Assembly: GCF_033807715.1 (NCBI RefSeq)
Contig: NC_084596.1
Coordinates: forward strand, 38,356,958 to 38,420,957
Source: Cololabis saira
Taxonomy: Eukaryota; Chordata; Actinopteri; Beloniformes; Belonidae
Length of the DNA stretch: 64,000 nucleotides
Direction of reading: 5' to 3'
The notes under the pieces were generated by a model. The model made no database searches. It was given only the letters and a program-made list of their open reading frames with translations, and had not been told where the DNA came from. A program made the translations under genes and the position numbers. Below, one piece after another: positions 21,182 through 34,197 of the stretch; position 1 is the stretch's first letter; each line of letters begins with the position of its first letter.

Positions 21182-23187
21182 ATATTCATCATACCAAACA
21201 CTCATATAATTTTATATCTAGGGGTGTTCCTTAGAGACTTTAAGGATTGTACAGTTAGTCTTAATCATTCTTGCGTTATCGCAGTGTTTTTGACTCTTGT
21301 CTCTTCTGATTTCGGTTGCTAGTTTTGGTAAATGTAAGTAAACAGTCTTTTGCACATTTCTCTCAACTGGAAGGAAGTGTCCACATGTTTTAAAGGGTAA
21401 CAAAACTTTCTAATACCATGTCCAACTCTGGTGCAGAGTTACGCAGGCCGATCAGTGTTGTACACTTTGCTTGCCGGTAGATCAACTATGTGAATGTCTT
21501 ATTCGGCAAACTGCTCATGTACACACATGTACAATGCTACAGGTCAGAAACTTGTTAGAATGTATTTGTTCTTCATAAATTAATTATAAACAGCCACGAG
21601 AGATGCTAGATGCTGAGAGTTAGCCCTGAGTACAGAACATTTTTGTCAGCTTGTATTACAGTAGCAACCTCCTTTATTTATTCATTGGTCACTAATATAA
21701 TTCTTGACCGCCTGTATAGGAAAACAGATTAACGGATTATCTGAAAGGCGTTGGCCTTTGGCTCAGCTCCCTCTTCACGACAAAAAAATCCACCCACACG
21801 GAACAATGGCCTTGAGACTTAAATGTTGCTCCACATCAAACAATAGTTAAGATGGTCAGGATTCCTGCTTCTAGGGGACCTTTGAAGATCCAGCATCGGA
21901 AGGAGGCCTTGGGCCGGATCCAAGCTCTCACTGATCTTTGAAACGTCTGTCTTTTCTAAGCACAGCTGGAGGAGATGGACAGGAAGAAGAGACCCTTGTC
22001 TCAGATAAATTGTAGAAAATGTATGAATGGGGTTGCTTAAATGCAAGTGCAATATAGTTCATTTTGCCTTGCTCCATAACTCAGAGTATAACATTTGCAC
22101 GCACAAAGCTGTAAACAAAATGTCATCATTTTCTTTTGGGCAATGCCACAACACAACCAGTATCCTCCCATCACATTCAATGGAGGAGCAGTGCTGCTGA
22201 CAGAAAGCAGCAGACCAGGTCATTAATATCCTGCTGCTGAAAGCCACTTTAGGAGCAGTGGTATGTATATGCATTGCTAATATTTGAAACTGCACAATTA
22301 GGCTCATAACAAATGTTAAAAAACAAACTATAACCTATTTTATGGAACAACTATTACATTTTACATGTATTAAATGATGGTTCATGTTTAAAGGCCTTGT
22401 TCCCCCTTGTCTTCTTCTTAGTAGTGTAACCATCATTATGGTTTTTTTAGTAAGCTGTCTTCCAACTTGAAGAAACTCCTTCCATTTTTCTTTTCCTCTT
22501 CATTCACACAACCACACCTGCACACAGATGCACTCAAAAGCAGTAAAAGCCCTTAAAGCACTTGCATGAGCACGGAAGCTTAAAAATGCAACTAATTAGA
22601 TCACTTTTCAAGTTACTGAAAGAATAAATACCAACGAAAGGAAAAAAAACATGCATATTCAGAATAGGGGAAGCAGAATCGACTTAGCTGATGGGAGTCA
22701 TCCAGGATTGATTTCTAAAGCAAAGAAAGCGGCAGCTTTTGATACATTATGTCAAAAACTGAGGATTATTTGGCAGACAAGGAGACAAATGTGCACCAAT
22801 GGACACCTGCATGTCAGCCTTTAAGACGTTCAGATTCAGGAGGGTTTTATGAAAATATGTCTTTTACAGAGAAACTTGTATCCAATACCAGAGATCCCTG
22901 CTGTCTAAGACAATTATGTAAATACTGTATGAAATAACATATCCTGTAAATGCAGATGAAATTTCCAATGCCTGGTGTGAGGAGAATTAATCTAGATAAT
23001 CCTGTGAGTAATTGTATTATGAAGGAAAATCCTATGCTCACAATTTTCGTCGCCAAAAATGCAGCTTCACATTTTGAGCATGCGGTATCCACACTAACCC
23101 TTGTGAAAGCATGTGGAACCAGCTTGAAAAGAGCAATATATTCAAAGTGAGGACACGCTTTACTGTGTGTTTTACTACTTTTTCCAG
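21182..23187. other. Intron-like stretch before the first visible BRINP exon
   Basis: No mobile element or gene recognised. It ends in a pyrimidine-rich tract and the acceptor tttccag at 23181-23187. It is the 3' end of the intron preceding the exon at 23188. Confidence 0.6.
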
Positions 23188-23424
23188 GTTTGCAAGATGT
23201 GCTGCCAGAGTTCCTGCGTGGGCGATTTGTGGAGGCAGCCCTCAGCTACGTGGCGTGCAACTCGGAGGGTGAACTGCTCTGCCGCAACAACGACTGCTGG
23301 TGCCAGTGTGCTCCCCGGTTCCCAGAATGCAACTGTCCCTTTGCCGACATCAAGGTCATGGAGGAGAACCTGGAGAAGAGCAAAGGGGCCTGGAACAACT
23401 TCAACCAAGAGTTTGTGGAATCAG
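23188..23424 (+). CDS. brinp1: BRINP-family exon, end of MACPF region and Cys-rich segment
   Basis: The exon lies between acceptor tttccag|gt and donor tcag|gtatgg. Its first two bases finish a split Gly codon (phase 1) and its last base opens a split Asp codon completed at 57518. It encodes LQDVLPEFLRGRFVEAALSY followed by a Cys-rich block with Cys at residues 24, 32, 37, 39, 41, 48 and 50 of the visible protein (word NNDCWCQCAPRFPECNC), then MEENLEKSKGAWNNFNQEF. This is the conserved BRINP sequence just after the MACPF domain. BRINP1 is a secretory-pathway, brain-enriched protein induced by BMP and retinoic acid and linked to restraint of cell-cycle entry in neurons. The paralogue call rests on remembered similarity. 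The signal peptide and most MACPF exons are outside the visible exons. Confidence 0.88.
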
Positions 23425-25262
23425 GTATGGGGCAACCTGTTGAACTGACTTATAAAAACACTGAGTTAAATGATGCTTTGGTCCAGTGTCTGAAAAAGCC
23501 TAAAGGATGCTGTGTATATTTAAGGTAATATTTTGATCTACAGTTGATCTGAAGTTTCAGTCTTCAGTCATGTGCTGAATACATTTTAAGCCCAGCTGTG
23601 AGGGTTGCAGTGATGGTGATGATTTCTTAATCAAAGGTGGATGCACATTATATTCTCACTGTGTTTAATGAAGCTCTGGAGGAGCTTTTCTTATGCAGGA
23701 TTAACTGGTAGCTCTGGTAGCTAAAATGAATAATTGGACCTCAAACTGGTTCCACAGTTCCCTTCTTCTCCGTCCTCTCTGGAGCTGGGCAAAGGAAAGG
23801 CCCATTTGATGTTGTTGTAAATTGGGATCAATTATGTTAAAACAGTGTAATAGGTGCACACGAGCTCCCCCACCATGGTTTTTATCTTTATTTTTTAGTT
23901 TTTTTGTGAAAATCCATAGGATTTCAAGGTTTAAGGGGACACATGTGAATGCTTTCCTGCCTTCAAGGTTAAACTCTACATATGTGTGAATTATTTATCT
24001 TCAATGATCCATTCGTGAAACTAGAAGGCATTTAAGTAAAACACTCATTTAATTTGGTCTTGACTCGTTCTCCTCAACACGACGCCAACATTTTCATTCA
24101 GCGGTCCTCACTGGCTGTTTGTTTTCAGCTTGCTTTTTGAAATCACTGCAGACTTCACATAGTCATGTGTAAAAGTTGATTGCTAGCACGCTAACCTGGC
24201 AGAGACCCCTTCAGGTGTACAATTTCACTCTTGTTAAATCGAATTTCATCAAGCTGGCCTGCTTTTATCAAAATTATTTATTGCAAACAGAGACACAGGT
24301 GTGTGTTCTAATGGTGCCAACGATGCAGAACAATTTTTTTTTTTTTCTTACATCTCAACTCATTGCCAGTTCACCTCTTAATGACTTGGAAGGTGTAGAT
24401 GGGTTTTAATTGGAGACAGGTTTCTGGCAGCTTTTTCTACACTTTGCAAATGTATTGTGTTTCCCTGCAGAGTTCAGGTGGTTGCGTGCGTGCTGCTGTT
24501 TGTGCGGAAATTGCTTGGTGATTGACATTATGGTAGTAAACAACATTTCTGTGCATCCATTTAGCCTCATTTTGACAGCACCTGGTTTTGCAAAGTTTCC
24601 TCTTCTTGCCAGGAACTAGAACTTTCCAAAGATGCACTGACTGTGTCAAAGTCTAAAGGGAAGGAAGATGTGTGTTCATGAGGTATTTTGTCTAGTGCTG
24701 ACATTGTGGTTTTTATTAAGAGCCTGTTTTTTTTTTGCTGTTTATCATGAAAAATGAGGCCTTTAGTACCTTCAGAGGCTTGTGTGTTTGAGTAATGAGC
24801 TAAAAATGTCAGGGAATGCACAAACATTCACACGAAGACAACGCTGGCACACGCTGTACTGCCACAGGCACGCCTGTGTGAAAGAGATCATCAAAGTTTT
24901 ATCTAATTTTGTGGAGCACGCGCAATCATCTTTAATATTCACACAAATGCCTTGTATGAAGCAAATTGGGATCCAACATTAATTCTGAAAAGATGAGAGG
25001 AGGGGAAAACTACATGCCAAATATTATTTGACTTTCAGGAGCTTTGTGTTCGTATTTATTGTTCCTCCCTCCTCCTCCTCTCTGTACTTATTTCTTTTCT
25101 GCATCTTCTCACTCGGTCACACACACAGACAACAGAAGACACACATGCAGAGGGTTTTTGTTTTTTTTCCTTTTGCTTCTGGGGTCCCGATGAAGATGGG
25201 CTGAATTGTGCTGGGTTAGGCTGATACATTTTTTGTGGTAAAAAGAAAACAACTAGAAGGAT

Positions 25263-25289
25263 TGTGTGTGTGTGCGTGTGCGTGTGCGT

Positions 25290-25324
<35 letters not shown>

Positions 25325-25388
25325 CGTGTGCGTGTGCGCGTGCGCGTGCGCGTGCGCGTGCGTGTGCGCGTGCGCGTGCGTGTGCGTG
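25263..25388. repeat. (TG/CG)n microsatellite
   Basis: An alternating purine-pyrimidine tract of TG with frequent CG steps, about 126 bases. Such alternating tracts are the usual Z-DNA-prone type. Confidence 0.95.
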
Positions 25389-25872
25389 AGAGCCCGAGCG
25401 CTTGTGTGTTAAAGAGAGCAAAAAAGGACAAGGAACTAAGAGACTAAATCATAGTACGAGTCAGAGAAAGAGGAGAATCATGCCCTCAAACCTCAGCTCA
25501 GTAATTTAAAACCATCGTCCCCGAGTCAAGTTAATAGCTAGAATCACACGAACACCAATCAGAGCAGCTTGCTGCTGAAAACGTCTGTCCGGATAGAGCT
25601 CATGTATGATTTTGGGAGGGAAGATGTCTGGGGAAGATATGTATAATTTCTGGAACATCTCATTTTTGGTTTATTGAAGTGAAAAACCAGCTTGTCTCCA
25701 GTCGAATCACAAGAAGCTCTCATTCTTCCTCCTGCACAGTGTCATGTGCTGTTATTGATCCTGTTTCTGCCATTGTTAAGCATTTCTTTGCTATTTTATG
25801 TCGTGCCAAACCACAGTATTATTCTAGTTTCATTCATTAGTTTACGGCCATTTCCTTAATTCCTGTACTTGG

Positions 25873-26060
25873 ATTATTCAATTCAATTCAAAAGTCTTTA
25901 TTTTGAACATGATAGTAGTGTAAAGTAACAGACAAGCTTGAAAATACCTAAACAATGAATGCAAGAGAGACACTTTTTTTTGGTAGCAGCAGCAGTTTTG
26001 ACATGTTTGAGTAGGAAGAAGTAAAAAACGTATAACTCCTACCCCTTGAACTCAATACCA
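25873..26060. repeat. Interspersed repeat fragment, LINE-3'-end-like
   Basis: The words attcaattcaattcaaaag, tctttattttgaacatg and gagtaggaagaagtaaaaaa, followed by ctcctacccctt, are familiar from a common fish interspersed repeat. The exact family and ends are not determined. Confidence 0.4.
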
Positions 26061-28352
26061 TGTTTTCTGATGAACCTTTGTTATTAGATATCAAAAATCT
26101 TGACGTACTTAGAAGTTACAAAAATGAATAGTAAGAATTGTAAACAGCACAAATATATAGTGTGGTATACCTCAGTATTAATTAGCGGATACCTGAGATT
26201 ATGTTGTGATAAGTGATCTTTGACACCTTTGCTCACATTAAATGTTATACAGTGACGTTCTTCGATTGTTTAATCTTACATTTAGAATGTAATTAATATC
26301 AATAAACAAAACTGAAAGAACATGTGACAAACCGGAAATCCAGCTGATTGTATTACTTCTTCTGTTTAAAATGTTTACATAAAAACAATATTCTAAATGT
26401 AGTGGCTATGATAATGTGTAACATGTCAAATAAAATGTGCTTTATGTTTTTGCGTTTAATTCCTAAAAAACTCAACATCTTAATCTGGCAGCTTCAGGTT
26501 CAAGGTGTAACAATAGTTACTCTGCACTTATATAAGGCCTATTTAACCTTCGCCAAGTTGTAAAAAGCACTTTACTGTTCCTTGTATTAGCCTTTCACAC
26601 AAACTTTCACTCAGCACTTGTTATTACACATGTGCCCTTTAAATACAATATTCAGCACTTTCTCTCTCCTATCGCACACCAGAGAATTTGGTGGGGAGGC
26701 GTTTAGGATTGAACATCAATGATCCACTTTTCCTGCTGGTCCATGCCCATTTTAAATGATTAAAATGATTAAAATACAGACTAGCTCCACTCTGGATGTG
26801 ACTGACTGATGCTGCAGATGTTGTTTCTTCTTGCATAACAAACCCCCTGGAACATTAGGTTGGACAGTGCTGGGAACAGGACAACCCCCCCCCATAACAA
26901 TAAACCAAAACCACAAGATAAATCTGAGTCACATAAAAATGTAATTAAATTATGAATACATTAATTTCCCAGTTTAGGATTGGGCATCACCTCATTGTGC
27001 TTCATCACAAGTCACGTCAGGAGACAGGCTGAGGCGGCAAAGGGGCCACTAAACAAGCTTAAAGGTGAGACTCATAATGAACTACAAATGGGGGGTTAAC
27101 ATTACCTCATCAGTAGCATGTCAAATCCAACATGCAGCCCTTTAAACTGGAGCTTTGGGACATGTCCTCAACTCACTCAACGAACATGAGTTCTTGGGGA
27201 CTGACTGTGTGAAGTGTGAGGAAAGGGTTTAACTAACAAATGAGGTGGCTCATCCATGAAACATGAGATGGAGCATCTTGGTAATTAAGATTCAATTCCC
27301 TGCTCCAAGGGCGGGCAGGATGTGGTGTTAACGTCACACTGAGAGGAAGGCCAAGAGAGCAAAAAGGAGCTTTCAATCTTCTGCTGTAGTCAGTCCATGT
27401 TGGTTGAAACAGATACTGATCCAATTATCAAGTCCAACTTTCGTTCCAGTCAGTCACCTGTAAGATTCACACTTTGAGTTCCTCGTGAATCTTTAATTTA
27501 GTAAACTACAGGTTTTGTTTTTTGTCTGTATGTTTTTACTCTCTTGTGTCCGCATGTCTTGTGAAAAATGACCATGAATGTCGATAGCTAACCAGGAAAC
27601 ATCTGTATGATGAGCACTGCCATGCGTATCATTTTTGGTCCCTCCCCCCCATTTGCTTACATAAAGAGAGCTGCATACTAGTTGGAGGGGCATAATCCTA
27701 TTCATTAGTAGACTAATTAAGCATGAATGTGGAAAATAAAAAAATAGATTTAAGTCCAACATTGAGATTATGTCCCCAGTGTGAGAGCTCGTGATTTTGC
27801 CTTTATTTTTATTACCACAATGGATCTGAAATTAGACAATCAAGAATAGATCTATTGTGGTAGGGAATGAAAGTAAAATCACAAAAGCTCTGGCATTGTC
27901 CAAATACATCTCTGTATCCGCTGCTTCGCATTATTAATCGGATGTTCCTGCTATAGTCATGTAGCCAAGTGAGAAAACATGTTAATAAAACCAGTTAGGC
28001 AGATAATACACAGAAATGCAAAATGTACATTAATGGTGCTGACAAAGTCAGGTATTGTTACACTGTTAGTGTGGCGTGATGTACGTACACTCCAGAGCAT
28101 GGCCTCTCTAAAAGAGAAGTCCCCTGCTTACTGTAAGTAGTCCTTGCATAAAGAGAGAAACAGCCAAAGCTGTTCAACAACAGACAACTTTAACTTCTGG
28201 CACTATCACAATAGCATCCACAAGCACACTCAACTCCAATAATTGCTCTGCACAGCTGCACTGAATGGCAGCGAAGGGAGATGAATGTTTTTTTTAAATC
28301 GCAAATGCATCCTATGCTGTAAAACCTGTTTCTCTTCACAGCTAAAAAAAAG

Positions 28353-28787
28353 GGAAGGAAGGAAGGAAGGAAGGAAGGAAGGAAGGAAGGAAGGAAGGAA
28401 GGAAGGAAGGAAGGAAGGAAGGAAGGAAGGAAGGAAGGAAGGAAGGAAGGAAGGAAGGAAGGAAGGAAGGAAGGAAGGAAGGAAGGAAGGAAGGAAGGAA
28501 GGAAGGAAGGAAGGAAGGAAGGAAGGAAGGAAGGAAGGAAGGAAGGAAGGAAGGAAGGAAGGAAGGAAGGAAGGAAGGAAGGAAGGAAGGAAGGAAGGAA
28601 GGAAGGAAGGAAGGAAGGAGGGAGGGAGGGAGGGAGGGAGGGAGGGAGGGAGGGAGGGAGGGAGGGAGGGAGGGAGGAAGGAAGGAAGGAAGGAAGGAAG
28701 GAAGGAAGGAAGGAAGGAAGGAAGGAAGGAAGGAAGGAAGGAAGGAAGGAAGGAAGGAAGGAAGGAAGGAAGGAAGGAAGGAAGGAA
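28353..28787. repeat. Compound (GGAA)n-(GGGA)n-(GGAA)n microsatellite
   Basis: About 435 bases without visible interruption: GGAA units from 28353 to about 28616, GGGA units from about 28617 to 28676, then GGAA units to 28787. It is homopurine on the + strand. Open frames through it are by-products. Confidence 0.98.
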
Positions 28788-28929
28788 ATGAGCCTGAAAG
28801 AAACAAAGAAAGAATTCAATTTAATTGGTGTAGTTTAGTAGCATTTAGTATCTTTTAGAGCAGTGTTTTGGGGGCTCCAAAGACTGAATGTGGTGATAGA
28901 TTTATAGTTACAAAGGTTGAGTTGAATTG

Positions 28930-29006
28930 GTATTTTTTTTATCGTTATCGGGATAAATGCCAGAAATTATTGTGATACATTTTTTAGTCCGTACCGCCCA
29001 GCCCTA
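28930..29006. mobile_element. Fragment of a hAT right end
   Basis: Reads ...tcgttatcgggataaatgcc...tccgtaccgcccagccctag. The terminal word cgcccagcccta is the inverse of the TAGGGCTGGGCG end seen on intact elements at 33566 and 61314. The left end is missing. Confidence 0.5.
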
Positions 29007-32000
29007 GCACCAACTAATAATACCCAACTGAGTCGGAAGTAAGAACATGATCAGATTGGTTGTTTTTGAAGGAAATTTGATTTAGTTTTCTACACCTACG
29101 GTCCAGAATCTAAAATTCTACAACTTTCAGATTAATCACTACTCTTCCATTTGTATGTACTGGACTGAGTAAGAGGGTGTGGCCCCCGGTAGCAGCGAGA
29201 TTGCTACAGAGGGAAATCTCAACGAAGGATGACTCAAACTGATTTGTACAGGTAAAAGTGGCTCGAAGCCCTCAACAGTTTGCAGAGAGCCTCGGGGCAT
29301 TTTAGAATTTCCTCAGGTTTTTATAAAGATGAGCTCTGTTGCTGGTTCATGGGTAATATTCATGACAACCTCCTTCCCGGACTTTTAACAGCTCATTGTG
29401 CTCAGCCTCGTTTCCTGGCGCTCCAGCTGCTGTGCGCTACTTTCAGATCATTGACAGGCAGCGCTGCTTAGCCATCATCTCACTACAACTGGCAGCCATA
29501 TATCCAGGATGTCGTTTATCCATGTCTTTCCTTTTTCTCTCTGCCTCCGTTTCTCTCCTTGTGCATGTTTATGATGGTTTCCTCACCTATTCCGTTTTGC
29601 TCATATTTCTCCTCTTGTAATTTCGCAGTGGATTACAGATCATCTAATTGTCTGTCTTCCTCTATAATGTCATTGAAAATGAATCCCTGTAAGCTAACAG
29701 GGATCTGTTTGATGCTCTATACCACCCACAAATAGTCCTGGCATGAATTCCACTCAGCGCTGTCAGAACTGTACTGCTTTGAATGTTTGCCCAGCTTCTC
29801 CTCGATTATCGTCATAAAGCATGCTGTCTCAGGCTGTTGATGTAGCACATGTACGTACCGGATTTCTCAAGATTTTTTTCTTTTATTTTTTTTTTTTCCC
29901 GAAGTTCCGAAGATAGGATTTCAACTCATCTGAAGATTTGGCAGCACTTTCTGTACCTTTTCAGTTATTTCACTGAATTTACCTCACGAATTGAGTGTTT
30001 TCTGTAAAGGTTGCCTTTCTTTCCTAATCATTTCTTCCTTGATCTGTTTTTCCCTTTTCAAACCATTTTCAAAACATGCACAGTGCATTCTCTCTGGATG
30101 GAGGCTTTCATGAATTCAGCAAGTAAAAGGCCACAATCTCGAAAATATTGTCATGAAAAGGGTCTAACTTCCCACACTGACTCGTGTATGACTTCATATG
30201 GTCTTGCTTGCGTTATTAAAGAGGGAAATACATGGAGGGCTTTGGTTTTTCCTGTGCAACATTTGATTTATATCCCTTCTGAGATTAATCAGGAATGTTT
30301 GAATTTGACTTGAATTGAATTATTCACACAGGTTAATTGTTCAGAGGTGTCTGCCAGGCAGTTTCTCATCTAGATAAACCATGTAAATGATAAAGCATCG
30401 CTGATTTTACCCTCTGTTTAAGGAAGAGGAGAGAAACTGAGTTTTTTCATTGATTTCTCTTTTAAAAAACTGCAATTATAACAATTTGGGCAAGCAAACA
30501 GAGCTTTATAAAAAAAAAGAGACAAAAAGGGTATAAGTAACTGGAAACACACACAAAATACATGAAGTTAAACCTTGAACAACTCTACTTTTACAAAGGA
30601 AACATTTTAACAATACATTTTCCCAGCTTCCATTAAGAGAACAACAAATAGTCAGAAAGACTGATTGTTTGAGCAGACACTACTTACATTTTGTCAGTTG
30701 TAATAGAATTGAAATAATAACACAAAAAGCCTAAAAATGCTTCCCATTTTGTAATTATATTAATTAACCCCAGAATATAATGCTACACTATATTTAATGA
30801 GAATGGGGTCATCTTTATACGCAGCCCAGAAATCAAAGGAAACTATCCGTCTACTGCCCGGTACACCAGAAAGTAATTGGACTCTATTTCTGTATTTAAA
30901 AGCTACTTAGGCTGCTGGCTTTGAACCAAGAGCCAAGATATTTTAATTATGAGACTCTTACAACTAAAACTGCTTGCAGTGACAATGACCATGAATCTAG
31001 TTTAATTTGCATGATATGCTCATTTGAAACCAAAAGAGCATCTTCAGTTGCATTTAGGGCCGTGGTTTGTGTCTTGGCAAGGGATAAAATGAGACCCTGT
31101 TGCTGCTAATGATCTGCAAGAATTCAGATCAGGCTGCGGCTGATAAGATATGATACGCTTTTATTGTTCGGCAGAGAACTCAGCATGGCCTCACTGGTAC
31201 TGAATACATTAATAAATAAATCAATACATGACTCACTAGCATTAATAATAATAATAAAAAAACATAGTCAGAGGGTTATGAAATAAATAAATAAAAAAGC
31301 TCTGGAGTCGGGTATAGACTGTTAAGTCTACAGGGGATAGGTTTTTTTCAAAGCAACGGAGAACTGATTTTATGCAAAAGCTTTTTTGTAGTCAGCAAAA
31401 AAACTAAACGTTTCTACAAGCTTTGACGCAGATGTAGCATCCTCGCAAAAATTACAAATCCCTTCAGCTTAAAGTTTATATTTTCTGACAGACAGGTGCG
31501 TAAATCTGCTAAAAGTTCAGTGGTGGGTTTTCTCATGGGACATGGTAGTCTGGGGAGCCCCCTACTGGAGTGTACTGGTATTGTAAGGTAAATCTTTTAG
31601 CAGGTCCTGATGAAAGATAACTTAACTTAAATTAACTCGCATCTGAGAGGTAAAGTAAAAACTGAAGAAGACAGGTAAAATTAAGACAGAAGTAGTAATT
31701 TCTTCAATTACACAGCGTTTCCTCTCTCCTCTTATTACTGTCTCACCCTCAGTGGATCAGCATACGCTAGATGAGTTTTAAAGTTAACATCTAGTTTTCT
31801 TGTATTTTATTGAAGAAATGTGTAGCCATCATTAGTGTCTGCATCCAACATAAGGCACCTTACCCTATAGAATAAGTTGATATGCTGTTTTTATTTTAAA
31901 AGCCAGGTTTTCTCTATATATTTTCTCCAGAAGTTCTAACTTAGTATTACATTTCATTTACTCTTTGAACTGATGCCAGCAATACATTACTTTGTCACAA

Positions 32001-32540
32001 ATGACTATGCACTGCGGTAAAGATTTGTTAATATAACAGCATTTTAACACATTTACAACAGCAGAAGCACATGAGCAACTCTTTAATAGAACTTGCCCGT
32101 AAGTCCTTTGATGTGAATTCAAATTCTCTATATAATGAAATGTGACAGGTAAATACTTGTTTCTTTGTTTGCTTGCTCTTCAATTTTGATGCTGCAGATT
32201 GCATACATAAAAATGATAGGAGTTTAAATAGATGTCACTTTGTGTTGAGACCCTCAGACACGCAGTGTCATTAATAAGACAATGTGTTATTTATAGTTGT
32301 TTTAATTGTCTTCTCTGCATGCTCATATTGACATCTTTATAAAGATTACTTCTAACTTTACATCTGTTAGTTCCCTTCATGTCAGGATATAACCACCACG
32401 TAGCTTGCAAACTGACATCATCATGTTTTTCATATCTGGACTGTATAGTCTCAATTTGATTGGTTGACACAACCCTGTTCATTAATAGTTGATGTGACCC
32501 CGTTCAGATTAAATGGTCAACATTGCTGCTGACACCATGA

Positions 32541-32835
32541 GCCTATGGTAAAGCTACGCTTTGGCTTTGACGACACTGATCAGGTCACTATTTTACCCAG
32601 AAGTCTTGGAAATGAAATGAAAGCGGCTAAATTTAGATGGTTTGGATACATAAAGAGGATGAAGAGTGAAGCGTGCTGGAAATGGAGATGCCTGGCGGGA
32701 GAAAAAGGAAAGCCAAAGAGGAGATTTCTGGATTTGGTGATAGAGGAAATGCAGTTGGTTGGTGTGACATAACTGGAAAGAAGATGATCTACTGTGGTGA
32801 TAGCTAAAAGGAAAAGCTGAAAGAAGAAGGACAAG
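32541..32835 (+). pseudogene. RTE-like LINE reverse transcriptase, C-terminal relic
   Basis: The + frame reads KFRWFGYIKRMKSEACWKW, then GEKGKPKRRFLDLVIEEMQLVGV, a stop, and IYCGD-like words. This matches the conserved tail after the reverse transcriptase domain in RTE-type LINEs (RWFGHVxR, GRPKRRFxDVVKEDMKLVGV). No catalytic motif remains; it is a 3' fragment of a 5'-truncated insertion. Confidence 0.7.
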
Positions 32836-33565
32836 GAGAGGATTAGCATATCCTAAAGTGTCTGTTTAGAGTAGTTCAAGAGCACAGGCTCACTCCCCAC
32901 AACAGGTTCCCCCGAGTCCATAAATACTACCAAGAAATCACACACTCAAACATACAAATCAAACATTGTATGTTTTTTATCACGGAGGATCATGAAGCTT
33001 CACTGAATTGGTGACACTCACCGTACGATAATGTTCAGCTACAGAGTGGTAAAAGATAAAAAGCACTCTATTGCCAGACTTGACCGAGTGGTGAATCTTA
33101 TCAGAGATCACAAACGAACACTGTCTCTTTCACACGTGAAAAAAAAGAACCCAGATGATTTAAAATGCCTTTTCATTTGATGATGCAGGATGAGACGAGC
33201 TTATTCTTTCTGTTTCATCCACTGAAATGTCCCTGTCTTTACATTCGCCATCTTCATTATTAATGCCATTTCAAATGCTTTTTGTGGTCTTTTTTTATCA
33301 CAACTGAGCAAACTCTGGGACTTCTAACTAACATTTAACCCAATATAAATACTCTAAAAGGACTAATTGGGTAGTTGCAACTAATGTTCTTCTTTTGGCA
33401 AGTGGGCCAAGCCCTGAGGCAGCGAAGCAACCCAAATCATAATCTTCATACCACCATACACCACTCCGTGTGAATGATGTTTAACTCTACAAAAAACTAG
33501 CTATTTGGTAGACGTCTGGTGCAGAGCGTGTGTTCATCTTGACTGAAGGATGTCATCATGCAACC

Positions 33566-34197
33566 TAGGGCTGGGCGATATATCGAGATTTTAATATATA
33601 TCGATATATTTTCAAACACGATATGGTAAGAGAATATATCGTTTATACCGATTTAAAAAAAAAAAAAATTACATTTTTTTTTTTTTAATGATTTTGATAT
33701 AGCTTATTTTGGGACAAATTGACTTGAATGTTTTATTTGAGATTTGCACAAATGTTTTGTTATTTGCACAACTGTCAACCTCAGTGGAAAAGTCTGCCTG
33801 TTACTGTCTACATTGTATTAATTGCACAGTGTATTTCAATTTAATTGTTATGCAGGAAAGGGATATTTGTTTTATTTTATTCAAGAAGCATTTTTATTCT
33901 ATATATGCAGGCAGTTTATTTTTATTTCATTTGTTTTATACATTTTGATATTGTGCAGACCTCTGTTAATAAAGGAACCTGTGTGACATTTGGCACGAGG
34001 CTTTGTATTAAAACTGACTGACTGTTTTTTTAAGGGTTTGCCTCAGAAAAAAATGAAGCTAACAGAGATGCTATGCTATAATGCTTTGGGGGAAACCCCA
34101 ATTAAGGCACAGAAAAAATATCGAGATATATATCGAGTATCGCCATTCAGCTAGAAAATATCGAGATATGACTTTTGGTCCATATCGCCCAGCCCTA
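33566..34197. mobile_element. hAT MITE, TAGGGCTGGGCGATAT family
   Basis: The left end tagggctgggcgatat is the exact inverse of atatcgcccagcccta at the right end. The flanking octamers atgcaacc (33558-33565) and atgcgacc (34198-34205) match at 7 of 8. The element is 632 bases, rich in ATCGATAT words near both ends, and has no transposase frame. Confidence 0.88.

Noticed and set aside
1..23187. Upstream BRINP exons (MACPF domain)
   Set aside because: I looked for the conserved stretch that precedes LQDVLPEF and saw none in any frame. The exons probably lie outside the window, though a very short exon could be missed by eye.
28285..28819. Long open frames rich in GRKE or PSFL repeats
   Set aside because: They are translations of the GGAA/GGGA microsatellite, open in several frames on both strands.
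31140..31330. Possible SINE or LINE fragment (gatacgcttttattgttcgg then AATA-rich)
   Set aside because: Too short and degraded to assign, with no bounded ends.
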